Source of the DNA: Oscillospiraceae bacterium
GTDB lineage: Bacteria > Bacillota > Clostridia > Oscillospirales > Oscillospiraceae
DNA: 64,000 nucleotides
Assembly (NCBI GenBank): GCA_015068425.1
Contig: SVKK01000003.1
Location: 1-64,000 of the forward strand
Reading direction: 5' to 3'
The notes under the pieces were generated by a model. That model saw only the letters and a list, made by a program, of their open reading frames with translations. It had not been told where the DNA came from and searched no databases. The translations under genes and the position numbers were made by a program. This document shows positions 38,187 to 46,982 of this stretch, piece by piece (within the stretch, counting starts at the first letter, position 1; each line of letters begins with the position of its first letter).

Positions 38187-39641
38187 TTAGTCCTCGTAGG
38201 CAACGGCCTTATCGAAGAGTTCCTCAACTTCCTTGCCGGGAGCCTTGGTAAGCTTGGAGACCAAAATGGCTGCGAGGAGCCCTGCAATTGCGCCGGGGAT
38301 GATCTCATAAATGCCGGTGGAACCCAGGAAGGCCAGCCAGCAGATATCCACAACGGCACCCACAAGAATACCGGCAACAGCTCCTGCAAAGTTGAAGCGC
38401 TTCCAGAAAAGGCTCAGCATAATTGCAGGTCCGAAGGCTGCTCCGAAGACGCCCCAGGCATTTTCAACAAGACCCATTATTGTGCCGCTGTTGGGGTCAG
38501 ATGCGATAATAACAGCGATGACGGCAATTACAAGAACAACAATTCTTCCAGCCCAGAGCATTTCCGTATCTCCGGACTTGCCCTTGCGGATAATGGGCTT
38601 ATATACATCGCTGGCAAAGGCGGAGGCGGAAGCCAGCAGCTGGGAGTCGGCGGTGGACATTGCAGCCGCAAGAATTGCGGAAAGGAGAACGCCGCTGATA
38701 ATAGCGGGGAAAATCTTGCGTACCATAGTGATGAATACTACGGAGCTATCATCTATATCTCCAAGGAACACACGACCAATGCAGCCGGCAGCCACAGAGA
38801 AAATAATAATAAGAGTGGTCCAGCTTATGCCTATCTTTGCGCTCTTCTTAAGCTCCTTGCCGGACTTGAGGGACATAAAGCGGATGATAATATGGGGCAT
38901 ACCAAAGTAACCGATACCCCAGCCAAGACCGGAAACGATGTCCTTCCAGTTGCCGAAAAGATTCCAGTAGCCATCGGGGAGCTGAGATGCACTTACAGCA
39001 CCCTGACCGCCCTGAATGAGAGCCAGTGCAAAAATGGGGGCAACAAGCAGCGCTGCCAGCATCAAAAGTCCCTGGAAGAAGTCCGTCCAGCAAACGGCGG
39101 AGAATCCGCCAAGGAAGGTGTAAGCTATGATAATCACGGCAGCTATGTACATTGCGACGGTTGCATCAATGCCGATAACGGTGTTGAAAAGAGTTCCGCA
39201 GGCCTTGATAGAGGAAGCGGCATAGATGGTGTAGGCCACAAGGAAGATCACCGCGCAGATTATCTGAAGGGCCTTGCTCTTGCTGAGGAAGCGGTTTGTA
39301 AGATACTGAGGAATGGTAATGGAGTCCTTTGCCACAATGGAAAAACGGCGGAGACGGGGAGCCTCATATATCCAGCTGAGTGCGTAGCCGATGGCAAGGC
39401 CGATGGCAATCCACGCCTGACCAATACCCATTGCGTAGATGGAGGCAGGCAGACCCATCAAAACCCAGGCGGACATATCGGATGCGCCCGCAGAAAGAGC
39501 GGAGACCCAAGCGCCCATCTGGCGGCCGCCAAGGAAATATCCCTTTTCACCGCCGCTGCGTCCGCGGAAGAAAAACACCACGCCGATACCCAGCATAAAA
39601 ACAAGGTAAATAACGAATATTATTGTTTCTGCATTAAACAT
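38187..39641 (-). CDS. putP: Sodium/proline symporter
   Basis: A 484 residue sodium:solute symporter with about 13 membrane segments. The PutP-type features are FLGGRQMGAWVSALSAGASDMSAWVLMG near the N-terminus and AAAMSTADSQLLASASAFASDVYKP near residue 330. It imports proline with sodium; other solutes of the SSS family are less likely. The start is the ATG with AAGGAG six bases upstream; a GTG nine codons earlier lies before that site. A promoter and a 36 bp palindrome lie upstream. Confidence 0.9.
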   Translation of the reverse strand: MFNAETIIFVIYLVFMLGIGVVFFFRGRSGGEKGYFLGGRQMGAWVSALSAGASDMSAWVLMGLPASIYAMGIGQAWIAIGLAIGYALSWIYEAPRLRRFSIVAKDSITIPQYLTNRFLSKSKALQIICAVIFLVAYTIYAASSIKACGTLFNTVIGIDATVAMYIAAVIIIAYTFLGGFSAVCWTDFFQGLLMLAALLVAPIFALALIQGGQGAVSASQLPDGYWNLFGNWKDIVSGLGWGIGYFGMPHIIIRFMSLKSGKELKKSAKIGISWTTLIIIFSVAAGCIGRVFLGDIDDSSVVFITMVRKIFPAIISGVLLSAILAAAMSTADSQLLASASAFASDVYKPIIRKGKSGDTEMLWAGRIVVLVIAVIAVIIASDPNSGTIMGLVENAWGVFGAAFGPAIMLSLFWKRFNFAGAVAGILVGAVVDICWLAFLGSTGIYEIIPGAIAGLLAAILVSKLTKAPGKEVEELFDKAVAYED

Positions 39642-39692
39642 AAGAGACTCCTTGCCGAAGCAAAACACTTTGCTCCTTTAGTAGATAAAAGC

Positions 39693-39721
39693 ATTATAGC
39701 ACAAAAATATCTGTACGTAAA
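39693..39721 (-). promoter_or_regulatory. Promoter for putP
   Basis: Minus strand TTTACG, 17 bp spacer, TATAAT with extended TGC before the -10, about 50 bp upstream of putP. Confidence 0.6.
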
Positions 39722-39724
39722 TAC

Positions 39725-39760
39725 AGAATTGAGTATAGAATTAATTCTATACTCAATTCT
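39725..39760. promoter_or_regulatory. 36 bp perfect AT-rich palindrome (possible operator)
   Basis: An uninterrupted inverted repeat with two 18 bp arms, AGAATTGAGTATAGAATT and its exact complement, no spacer. It ends four bases upstream of the putP -35 box and lies downstream of the TetR-type gene. With no loop and few GC pairs it is a better operator candidate than a terminator, although it could also end tetR transcription. Confidence 0.55.
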
Positions 39761-39848
39761 CTTCTTTTTCTATTTTTCCTTATAATTCAATGCTTTTTTA
39801 TTAGACGATTTGTTATACTTAAATTAGGTCAAAAAAATTATTTTTATT

Positions 39849-40436
39849 TTATTTCGCTCTGTAGCCTTCAAGGAAAATGCCCATAACCGTGTCGGAATAC
39901 TTGGAAAGAGAGTATTCTCCGCCGCAGAGACACCAGTCGTACATCAACGCCCGCTCCATAAGGGCATAGGCTTTTGTTATCTCTCCCACACTGAAGTCGC
40001 TTCGGATTTCTCCCTTTTCCTGTCCCTTCATTACTATTTCACGAAGGAGCCGGAAGTAAAAGCGGTTTCGGTCAAGAAGGTGCTTTTCGCCCCTTGTGGT
40101 GAGCTGGGTGGACAGAAGACCCGCCAGAAGCTCTATGGGAACAGACGTATCTACCATAGCAAAAAGTTCCCTGTTAAGCCAGCGGAGGATATCTATGGCG
40201 TTTTGTTCTCTGTCCATACTGCGGGTCAGAGCCTCATATTTTTCATCGAACAAGGTTGAAAGAGTTCCAAGAAGAGCATCCTTTCCCTCGAAATAGTGAT
40301 AGAACGTACCCTTGCTTGTTTCAGACTCGAAAATAATATCTTCAACCGTGGTGTTTTCATAGCCTTGCTCATAAAAAAGCTTCCACGCCGCGGAAACTAT
40401 TTTACCGCGTGTGTTTCGTGTATTTTTTCTGGGCAT
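39849..40436 (-). CDS. TetR-family transcriptional regulator
   Basis: A 195 residue regulator with an N-terminal TetR helix-turn-helix (AWKLFYEQGYENTTVEDI…SKGTFYHYFEGKDALL) and a variable ligand-binding C-terminal domain. It starts one base after the GH13 gene stop with GAGGTGG upstream, so it is the last gene of the sugar operon. Its likely targets are this operon and/or putP, before which a long palindrome lies. Ligand unknown. Confidence 0.88.
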   Translation of the reverse strand: MPRKNTRNTRGKIVSAAWKLFYEQGYENTTVEDIIFESETSKGTFYHYFEGKDALLGTLSTLFDEKYEALTRSMDREQNAIDILRWLNRELFAMVDTSVPIELLAGLLSTQLTTRGEKHLLDRNRFYFRLLREIVMKGQEKGEIRSDFSVGEITKAYALMERALMYDWCLCGGEYSLSKYSDTVMGIFLEGYRAK

Positions 40437-40437
40437 A

Positions 40438-42042
40438 TCATTCCACCTCTATTATTGCGCCTTCCCAAGGTCCAAGAACCCCGTAGAATTCCTTTTTCTC
40501 ATAGTTACCTATCATTTGATGACCCTTGAAGGGAACCTTTTGGGGCTTTTCAGAGAAGTTGAGCAGTACAGTGAGTTTTTTGCCCTTATACTCACGTTCA
40601 TATACAAACACGCTGCCTTTTATAAGCTTCTCCTTGAATGAGCCCCGGCGCAAAACCTCGTTTTCCCTGCGGAAGGCTATCAGCGCCTTGTAGTAATTTA
40701 AGACAGAATCCGGTTCCTTCTCCTGAGAGGCATAGTTGATAGTTTCGTAATTTCCGTTGCTTTTCAGCCAGGGTGTGCCGGTGGTGAAGCCGCCGTGGGG
40801 AGCATCGCTCCACTGGACACCCTGCCGGGCATTATCACGGGAGGAGGTTTTAATCATACTCCAGCGCTTTGCCTCGGGAATTCCGATTTTCTTTGCAATG
40901 GCGTAGATATTATGGCTTTCAACATCCTGAAGCTGGTCAATGGACGTGAAATCAAAATTGGTCATTCCTATCTCCTGACCCTCGTATATAAATGGAGTTC
41001 CCTTCAGGGTCAGAAGCATAGTTGCCAGCATCTTTGCGCTCTTATTATGATATTTTCCGTCATCACCGAAACGGGATACGCTTCGGGGCTGATCGTGGTT
41101 TTCAAAATAGTTGGCGTTCCATGTGAGAGCGTGCTGCCACTTGGCGATAGTGCGGAAAAACTTTTCGGGCTTGAATGCACGCTTGAACCATTTTACGCCC
41201 ACCTGCTCTGTCTCCATATGCTCGAAGGCAAAAATCTCATCAAGTTCCTTTCTGTGGGGCTCGCAGAGATCTCTTCCCTGATCTTCGTTTACGAAAACAG
41301 TTTCACCAACGGTGTAGGCATCATATTCATCAAGTACCTCACGGCGAAGCCGGCGAAGAACCGCATGGCAGCCTGGAGTTGAGTGATAGTGCTTCAGTCC
41401 GGCAAGGATGGGGCTTGGAAAACCGTTTTCAAGGTCATTTTTCCATATGATGTTGATAACATCGCAGCGAAAACCCGCCACGCCCTTATCAAGCCAGAAA
41501 CGGAGGATATCCTGAACCTCTTCCATTATTTTAGGATTGCGCCAGTTGAGATCGGGCTGTTCCTTTGCGAAAAGATGGAGATAATACTGGCCGCGAAGTT
41601 CATCGAAGTCCCATGCTCCGCCACCGAAAAAACCGCCCCAGTTATTGGGTTTATCCGCCCAGATATAATAGTCCTCGTAGCCTTTTTCCCGTCTGCGGCT
41701 GCGTTGGAACCACTCATGCTGATCGCTGGTATGGTTAATAACAAGATCCATAATTATACGGATATTTCTTGCCTTTGCTTCGGCAAGAAGACGGTCAAAG
41801 TCCTCCATGGTGCCGAACATCGGGTCAATGGCCTTATAGTCGGCAATATCATAGCCATTATCCACCTGAGGAGATTTATAGACAGGACTGAGCCATATCG
41901 CATCAATGCCCAAATCCTGCAGCTTATCCAGCTTTGAGATAATTCCCTGAATATCGCCGTAACCATCTCCGTTTGAGTCGCAGAATGATCTTGGATATAT
42001 TTGGTATACTATCCCGTCCTGCCACCATTTACGTTCCTCCAT
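40438..42042 (-). CDS. GH13 alpha-glucosidase, oligo-1,6-glucosidase type
   Basis: A 534 residue cytoplasmic alpha-amylase-family enzyme. Conserved regions: DLVINHTS (I), EQPDLNW (V), GFRCDVINII with the nucleophile Asp (II), VGETVF with the acid/base Glu (III) and FENHDQPR (IV). Val directly after the nucleophile Asp is the position that favours alpha-1,6 bonds in this subfamily, so isomaltose-type oligosaccharides are likely substrates; trehalose-6-phosphate hydrolase is a less likely reading. Third gene of the galK-GH1-GH13-TetR unit, sharing one base with the GH1 stop. Confidence 0.88.
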   Translation of the reverse strand: MEERKWWQDGIVYQIYPRSFCDSNGDGYGDIQGIISKLDKLQDLGIDAIWLSPVYKSPQVDNGYDIADYKAIDPMFGTMEDFDRLLAEAKARNIRIIMDLVINHTSDQHEWFQRSRRREKGYEDYYIWADKPNNWGGFFGGGAWDFDELRGQYYLHLFAKEQPDLNWRNPKIMEEVQDILRFWLDKGVAGFRCDVINIIWKNDLENGFPSPILAGLKHYHSTPGCHAVLRRLRREVLDEYDAYTVGETVFVNEDQGRDLCEPHRKELDEIFAFEHMETEQVGVKWFKRAFKPEKFFRTIAKWQHALTWNANYFENHDQPRSVSRFGDDGKYHNKSAKMLATMLLTLKGTPFIYEGQEIGMTNFDFTSIDQLQDVESHNIYAIAKKIGIPEAKRWSMIKTSSRDNARQGVQWSDAPHGGFTTGTPWLKSNGNYETINYASQEKEPDSVLNYYKALIAFRRENEVLRRGSFKEKLIKGSVFVYEREYKGKKLTVLLNFSEKPQKVPFKGHQMIGNYEKKEFYGVLGPWEGAIIEVE

Positions 42043-43331
42043 CAGAAATGATACTCCTCTCCCGCCACATACTCACCGTACATTTCCTCGGTGACGCCAT
42101 GGTTTTCTATTATTTTGCTATAGAATTCTCCACTGCGCTTTACGCTGCGCTCAAGAGTTTCAAAATTCGTGTGAACAATACCAAAACGGGCAAAGTTGCC
42201 CTCCACCCATTCAAAATTATCATTGAAGCACCAGTGGTAATAACGTTTCACCGGCAGTTTTGATTCGCACAATACACGAAGATGGTCATATATATAGCGA
42301 CTTCGGAAGCTGTCTCCCAGGTCGCAGGTTCCGTTTTCGGTGATGTAAATCGGCAGACGCGCTATTGAAAGCAGCTTTTCGCAGCATTCGACGATACCAC
42401 GGGGATAAATCTCCCAGCCCAGGTCATTTTTATGACAGCCCTCGCGGACACCATCTGCAAAAACTCCGGAAACAGTGGAACGCGAGTAATAGTTGACCGC
42501 ATGAAAATCGCAGTAGGCTCCCCTTCTGTCTCCGCCGTTATTCTTCAATGGCAGACGAAATTCGCCGCTTAGCATTGCACGTGTCAACAGGGTCTGAAAC
42601 AGGTTTTCCATTGTTGAGGCTGCCAGTTTGTGAGCAGGATTTTTAGGGTTTTTCGGAGCAAAAACTCTGAGGTGATTGGCAAAACTCACCTTGCTGTCAC
42701 GAAATCCCATGCTTCTGCGCATATCATGAATAAGTCTATAAGCTTTTATATGTGCAGCTGCAAGATTGCTCATTACTTCTATGCATGAGCCAATGCTCTT
42801 TTTCCCGGGAGGCCAGCTGCCGAAAAAGTATCCGTTTGTAGCATACACATTAGGCTCATTGACTGTGATATATTCGTTCACCAAATGCCCTATACTATCG
42901 ACAATCTTCTCCACATAAAGGAGAAATGCTCTTACATTATCAAACTTCTCCCATCCGCCTTTTTTCTCAAACCACATAGGATTTGTGAAATGGTGCAGGG
43001 TAACAAGAGGTTTAATATCCAAAGCCAAAAGCAGCATTATTTCCTCTTTGATGTGGGCAATGGCATTCTCGTCATAAACGCCTTCCTCCGGCTCAACCCT
43101 GGCCCACTCTATTCCGAAACGATAGGTTTTTATACCCATGGAGTGCATAAGCATAATATCCTCTCGCCAGCGCTCCCAATGTCCTGTAGCAACAGCGGGA
43201 TCAGAACCATCTTTTATATGGCCGCTTTCATACCAATCGTTCCATGTATGATTAAGTTGTCCTCCGTCCACCTGAGTGGCTGCTGAGGCAACTCCAAGAA
43301 GCATATTGTTTTTAAGCACAAATCCGTTCAA
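42042..43331 (-). CDS. GH1 beta-glycosidase
   Basis: A 429 residue family 1 glycoside hydrolase. The acid/base Glu lies in TVNEPN and the nucleophile Glu in ITENG; the N-terminal LLGVASAATQVDGG and WARVEPEEG segments fit the family. It probably hydrolyses beta-glucosides or beta-galactosides inside the cell. The ribosome site GGAG points to the TTG at 43331; an ATG at 43364, five bases after galK, has no ribosome site but could be coupled. Galactokinase upstream suggests galactose release. Confidence 0.85.
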   Translation of the reverse strand: MNGFVLKNNMLLGVASAATQVDGGQLNHTWNDWYESGHIKDGSDPAVATGHWERWREDIMLMHSMGIKTYRFGIEWARVEPEEGVYDENAIAHIKEEIMLLLALDIKPLVTLHHFTNPMWFEKKGGWEKFDNVRAFLLYVEKIVDSIGHLVNEYITVNEPNVYATNGYFFGSWPPGKKSIGSCIEVMSNLAAAHIKAYRLIHDMRRSMGFRDSKVSFANHLRVFAPKNPKNPAHKLAASTMENLFQTLLTRAMLSGEFRLPLKNNGGDRRGAYCDFHAVNYYSRSTVSGVFADGVREGCHKNDLGWEIYPRGIVECCEKLLSIARLPIYITENGTCDLGDSFRSRYIYDHLRVLCESKLPVKRYYHWCFNDNFEWVEGNFARFGIVHTNFETLERSVKRSGEFYSKIIENHGVTEEMYGEYVAGEEYHF

Positions 43332-43369
43332 ATCTACTTCTCCTTCCTTTCCTGCGCAGCGCATTGTGT

Positions 43370-44431
43370 TTACATAATTCTAAAGCAACTATTGAGTCCA
43401 AAGCTTGCATCCATAGCTTTTGCATAAGAAGCTAAATAATCTTCGGGTACAAGTGCCTGTACGCATCCGGCGAAGCCGCCTCCGTGGACACGCCATGCTC
43501 CTTTGCCTTCAAGAAGTTTTGCGCTCAGTTCGAGACCCTTCTCAAGCCTGTCATCACCTGCGGCGCAACGTATATTACGTAGTTTTTCTTCGGATGAACG
43601 GCCCGAAAGATTCATAATGCGCAGGCATTCATCTCTGTTAAACTGTTCCATGGCCTTTTTCATCAGAGGAACCCTCTCGTTTTCCTCAAAAAAATGCTCT
43701 GCGCGCAAAGCCGCCGATCTAATGTCAAAGCCCTTTGCCGCGAACTCATTTTGGTTTACATAAGCCAAAACTTCCTTGCCGTAGGCATGAGCCACCGCGC
43801 TCATATCCTGCCTTATGGAGGCATAGTCAGCAGTGAGATTTGAGTGGCTTCCTCCGGTATCGGTAAGGCAAAGAGCGAGTCCCATACGCCCGAAATCGCA
43901 GTCTATAGGAACAATCTCCTCAGTCAGAAAGTCTATATATACCGGCTTTCCTATGGAACAGGCAAGCTGATCCATAAGTCCGGATGGCTTTCCAAAATGT
44001 ATGTTTTCCGCCTCCTGGGCGCAGCGGGCAATAGTAACAGCATCTATCCCGCCGCCATTATAAAGCTCGCTTATTATCCTTCCTATCAAAACGCAAAATG
44101 CCGCAGAAGAGCTTAGACCGCCTCCGGAGCGAAGCTCACTGTTAACCTTTGCGGTAAAGCCCCCCACTTTATATCCGCGTTTTTCAAGAGCCTGGCACAC
44201 GCCCCTTATAAGGGCCATTGTGCTCCCTTCCTCTTCCTTTCTTGGTGAAAGGTCATTAAGTTCCAGCACCATAGGCTTTCTTTTTCCGCTTTGAACCTCT
44301 GCAAGCTTTCTTTCAAGCCTTTGGCATTCGGCAGTCATTCCGGGCTTAACAGCAGAAGCAATTACTCTGCCCAATTGATGGTCCGTGTGATTTCCAATTA
44401 TTTCTGTTCTTCCTGGAACAAATATTTTCAT
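43370..44431 (-). CDS. galK: Galactokinase
   Basis: Phosphorylates galactose to galactose-1-phosphate, the first Leloir step. The 353 residues show all GHMP/galactokinase motifs: PGRTEIIGNHTDHQ at the N-terminus, the ATP-binding GGGLSSSAAF near residue 115 and the C-terminal HGGGFAGCVQAL. galT and galE are not in this window. First gene of the operon with GH1, GH13 and TetR. Confidence 0.92.
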   Translation of the reverse strand: MKIFVPGRTEIIGNHTDHQLGRVIASAVKPGMTAECQRLERKLAEVQSGKRKPMVLELNDLSPRKEEEGSTMALIRGVCQALEKRGYKVGGFTAKVNSELRSGGGLSSSAAFCVLIGRIISELYNGGGIDAVTIARCAQEAENIHFGKPSGLMDQLACSIGKPVYIDFLTEEIVPIDCDFGRMGLALCLTDTGGSHSNLTADYASIRQDMSAVAHAYGKEVLAYVNQNEFAAKGFDIRSAALRAEHFFEENERVPLMKKAMEQFNRDECLRIMNLSGRSSEEKLRNIRCAAGDDRLEKGLELSAKLLEGKGAWRVHGGGFAGCVQALVPEDYLASYAKAMDASFGLNSCFRIM

Positions 44432-44450
44432 AAAAAATCCTCCAAGAATG

Positions 44451-44484
44451 GAATAAAGGCAGGCCCTCAGGTCTGCCTTTATTC
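44451..44484 (-). terminator. Terminator after the Xaa-Pro peptidase gene
   Basis: Perfect 12 bp stem GAATAAAGGCAG / CTGCCTTTATTC with a ten-base loop, between the peptidase stop at 44535 and the galK start. Confidence 0.8.
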
Positions 44485-44534
44485 TAACATTACAGGCCGC
44501 ATCTTTGCAACCGAAAAGATAATTCCGAAATGTA

Positions 44535-45596
44535 TCAGAGTATTATAAGCTCCTTTGGAGCCTTTGTCAGATTAAGATTTCCACTGCCGTTCAGATAAAG
44601 CAAATCTTCAATACGAACGCCAAACTTGCCCGGAATATAGATTCCGGGTTCTGCGGAGATCACCGCTCCCTCCGGCATAGGATTGGGATTTGCAGGTGCT
44701 GCACGGGGTGCCTCGTGAACCTGAAGTCCGATACCGTGGCCGAATCCGTGACCGAAATACTGACCGTAACCGGCATCAGCAATAACATTGGCAGCGGCCA
44801 TATGGATCTCGCGTCCCGTAACTCTGGGGCGGGCAATTGCGATGCCAGCGTTCTGTGCCTCATAAACGGTGTAATAGACCTTCTTCATCTCGTCTGTGGC
44901 ATGACCAATCGCCACAGTGCGTGTCATATCTGAGCAGTATCCGTTTTTTATGCATCCGAAGTCCATGGTGACAAAGTCTCCGGCCTTTACTATCTCATCA
45001 CCGGGAACACCGTGGGGCATACTTGTCTTTGGCCCGGTAACTGTTATGGGGTCAAAACTGTTTCCCTCACCGCCGAGAAGCATCATTCTATAGGTAAGCT
45101 CTGCGGCGATCTCACGCTCTTTCATGCCGGGGCGGATAATGCCCATCACATAATCAAGGGCGCTTTCAGCAATTCTCTGGGCTGCAATGATGCACTCAAC
45201 TTCCCACATTTCCTTCTGGGTGCGGAGAGAATCCATAATATTCTGGGCGGGAAGAAGCTTTTTGCCAACAACCTGCTCCCAATACTGCCACTGGCCGTAG
45301 GCAAGGCAGTCTTCCTCAGCGCCTATTTTCTCGCAGCCTTCCAGTGCTGTTTTCACCCATTCGGACAAGGGTTTATCTCCTCCGAAGCAGATTATCTCGT
45401 CGCAGCAAGCCTCATTGCCGGCGGCTTCAATATAACGGCTGTCAGTAAGGAGCCAGCTTTTTACGCGGGTAATAACAACAGCTCCGTCGCTGAAATGGAA
45501 CGCGGAAGCATAGCGGGTATTCTCATCAGAGAAGAGGATTATTGCGTCAAGTCCTGCTTCGCCGAGCTTTGCACGTATTTTTTCGGTATTATTCAT
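44535..45596 (-). CDS. Xaa-Pro aminopeptidase (M24)
   Basis: A 353 residue M24 'pita-bread' metallopeptidase that removes N-terminal residues before proline. Metal ligands are in TMDFGCIKNGYCSDMTRTV (two Asp), GHGFGHGIGL (His) and the Glu residues of AEPGIYIPG and VRIEDLLYL. The N-terminal creatinase-like domain is complete. Start ATG at 45596 overlaps the yqeG stop (ATGA) with GGAG nine bases upstream. Last gene of the two-component/GerMN/YqeG unit. Confidence 0.9.
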   Translation of the reverse strand: MNNTEKIRAKLGEAGLDAIILFSDENTRYASAFHFSDGAVVITRVKSWLLTDSRYIEAAGNEACCDEIICFGGDKPLSEWVKTALEGCEKIGAEEDCLAYGQWQYWEQVVGKKLLPAQNIMDSLRTQKEMWEVECIIAAQRIAESALDYVMGIIRPGMKEREIAAELTYRMMLLGGEGNSFDPITVTGPKTSMPHGVPGDEIVKAGDFVTMDFGCIKNGYCSDMTRTVAIGHATDEMKKVYYTVYEAQNAGIAIARPRVTGREIHMAAANVIADAGYGQYFGHGFGHGIGLQVHEAPRAAPANPNPMPEGAVISAEPGIYIPGKFGVRIEDLLYLNGSGNLNLTKAPKELIIL

Positions 45597-46093
45597 TTCA
45601 TAAATCTCCATTTATATTTCATTCTGAATGGGAACTCAAGCCAGTATCTCAGTTTAAGGAGGAAGTTGGAAAACTCTATGGGATGAACAAGCACCGTGAA
45701 TGCGCCTATCCACTTTCCGCAGCAGGTATCAGTATATATCTGATCACCTATAATGGCAGTTTCCGCCGGGCTGAAGCCCTTCTGTTCCAAAATTTGTTTT
45801 GCAACCTTTGTGAAGGGTTTCCATGCCCTGTTTACATACTCAATCCCCAATTCCCCGGCAAACACAGCAGGACGCTCGCCTTTATTGTTGCTGAGAATAT
45901 AAAGCTCTAAACCGGCTTTTTTCATATCTTCCACCCATAGCCTGAGGCGCGGTGTGGCGCTTTGAAGGGTATAGGGGGCTATGGTATTATCCACATCGAG
46001 CATAATAAACCTTATGCCTCTGTTTGTAAACATTCTCGGTGTTATCTGATATATGTTATCCTTCATAACATCCGGCACGGGCCAAAAGCTCAT
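45593..46093 (-). CDS. YqeG-type HAD-superfamily phosphatase
   Basis: A 166 residue HAD IIIA phosphatase. Motif I is MLDVDNTIAPY, motif II LSNN, motif III Lys in WKPFTKVA and motif IV GDQIYTD. Physiological substrate is unknown for this family, which is widespread in Firmicutes. It overlaps the downstream Xaa-Pro peptidase gene by four bases. Confidence 0.88.
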   Translation of the reverse strand: MSFWPVPDVMKDNIYQITPRMFTNRGIRFIMLDVDNTIAPYTLQSATPRLRLWVEDMKKAGLELYILSNNKGERPAVFAGELGIEYVNRAWKPFTKVAKQILEQKGFSPAETAIIGDQIYTDTCCGKWIGAFTVLVHPIEFSNFLLKLRYWLEFPFRMKYKWRFMK

Positions 46094-46115
46094 ACTTGTT
46101 CTCCTGACTTGTATG

Positions 46116-46982
46116 TTATTCGTATCGGACCAGACCCATATTTTCGCTCAGTGGCCACATCGGAATAAATCCGCCGTAGCTTGTAACTTCATTACCTTCA
46201 ACCTTTATATGCACCGCATCTACACCTTTCAGTCTGCAAAGACTGTTTACCATTGAATATATGATAACCATTCCTCCCATACTGCCTGCGGGTTCTGCTC
46301 CGTAAAATTCTTCGCTAAGATTAATTTTGCACACACCGTTTTCAGTGGTAACGGATAAAATTTTTGTATTTTCCATTCCGTTCTCTATATTCTTAAACAG
46401 CTGCTGCAATATAAGTTCTTCGGCATCAGCTTCACCTTTATCCACAAGACTTATGCTTCGAGGCCGAATAAATTCGGAGTTTGAATCGGGCAGATACAAT
46501 TTTATAATTCGCTCATATCCACCGCACATGGCATCAACTTCCAAAAAATCTTCTGCACCGAAGCTCCCTATAAAATCTTTATCGCAGGAAATATCCACAT
46601 AGCACACGCTGTCCAGCGTTGAAAGACTCAACACCACAGCAGCCTCTGTCAAAAGCTTTTCTCTCGGTTTCAGGGACAAATACTCCGGGCTCATTTCGAC
46701 TTCTGCAATTCCCTCGTTGAAACCCAGAAATCCAACATTCACGCCCTCCGGCAAAGAGGCCGGGGCCGTTGAATCCGAAGGCCGGGCATTGAGATTGGAC
46801 AGCATTTTCTCAACGGTTTTGACGGGCTTGTCAGTGTTCTCTCTTACAAGACCGCTGCCTGCAGCAGTGTTTTCAACCCGATAAAACCTTGCCCCTTCCA
46901 CTTCTCCTCCTCCGGAGCCCATAGCGCAGCCGCTCATCAAAAGGGACAACACAAGAAACAACGCAAGGGTTTTTTTATTCAT
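46116..46982 (-). CDS. GerMN-domain lipoprotein
   Basis: A 288 residue exported lipoprotein. The signal ends in lipobox LMSGC around residue 20. Two GerMN-type repeats follow (about 70-160 and 195-280), the domain found in sporulation/germination protein GerM. The start ATG overlaps the histidine kinase stop by eight bases, with GGGAGGAGG upstream, so it is coupled to the two-component system and may help it sense or respond to envelope state (inference). Confidence 0.82.
   Translation of the reverse strand: MNKKTLALFLVLSLLMSGCAMGSGGGEVEGARFYRVENTAAGSGLVRENTDKPVKTVEKMLSNLNARPSDSTAPASLPEGVNVGFLGFNEGIAEVEMSPEYLSLKPREKLLTEAAVVLSLSTLDSVCYVDISCDKDFIGSFGAEDFLEVDAMCGGYERIIKLYLPDSNSEFIRPRSISLVDKGEADAEELILQQLFKNIENGMENTKILSVTTENGVCKINLSEEFYGAEPAGSMGGMVIIYSMVNSLCRLKGVDAVHIKVEGNEVTSYGGFIPMWPLSENMGLVRYE

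Noticed and set aside
38169-39785. 538-codon plus-strand ORF opposite putP
   Set aside because: Antisense shadow with atypical composition; PutP motifs on the minus strand are clear.
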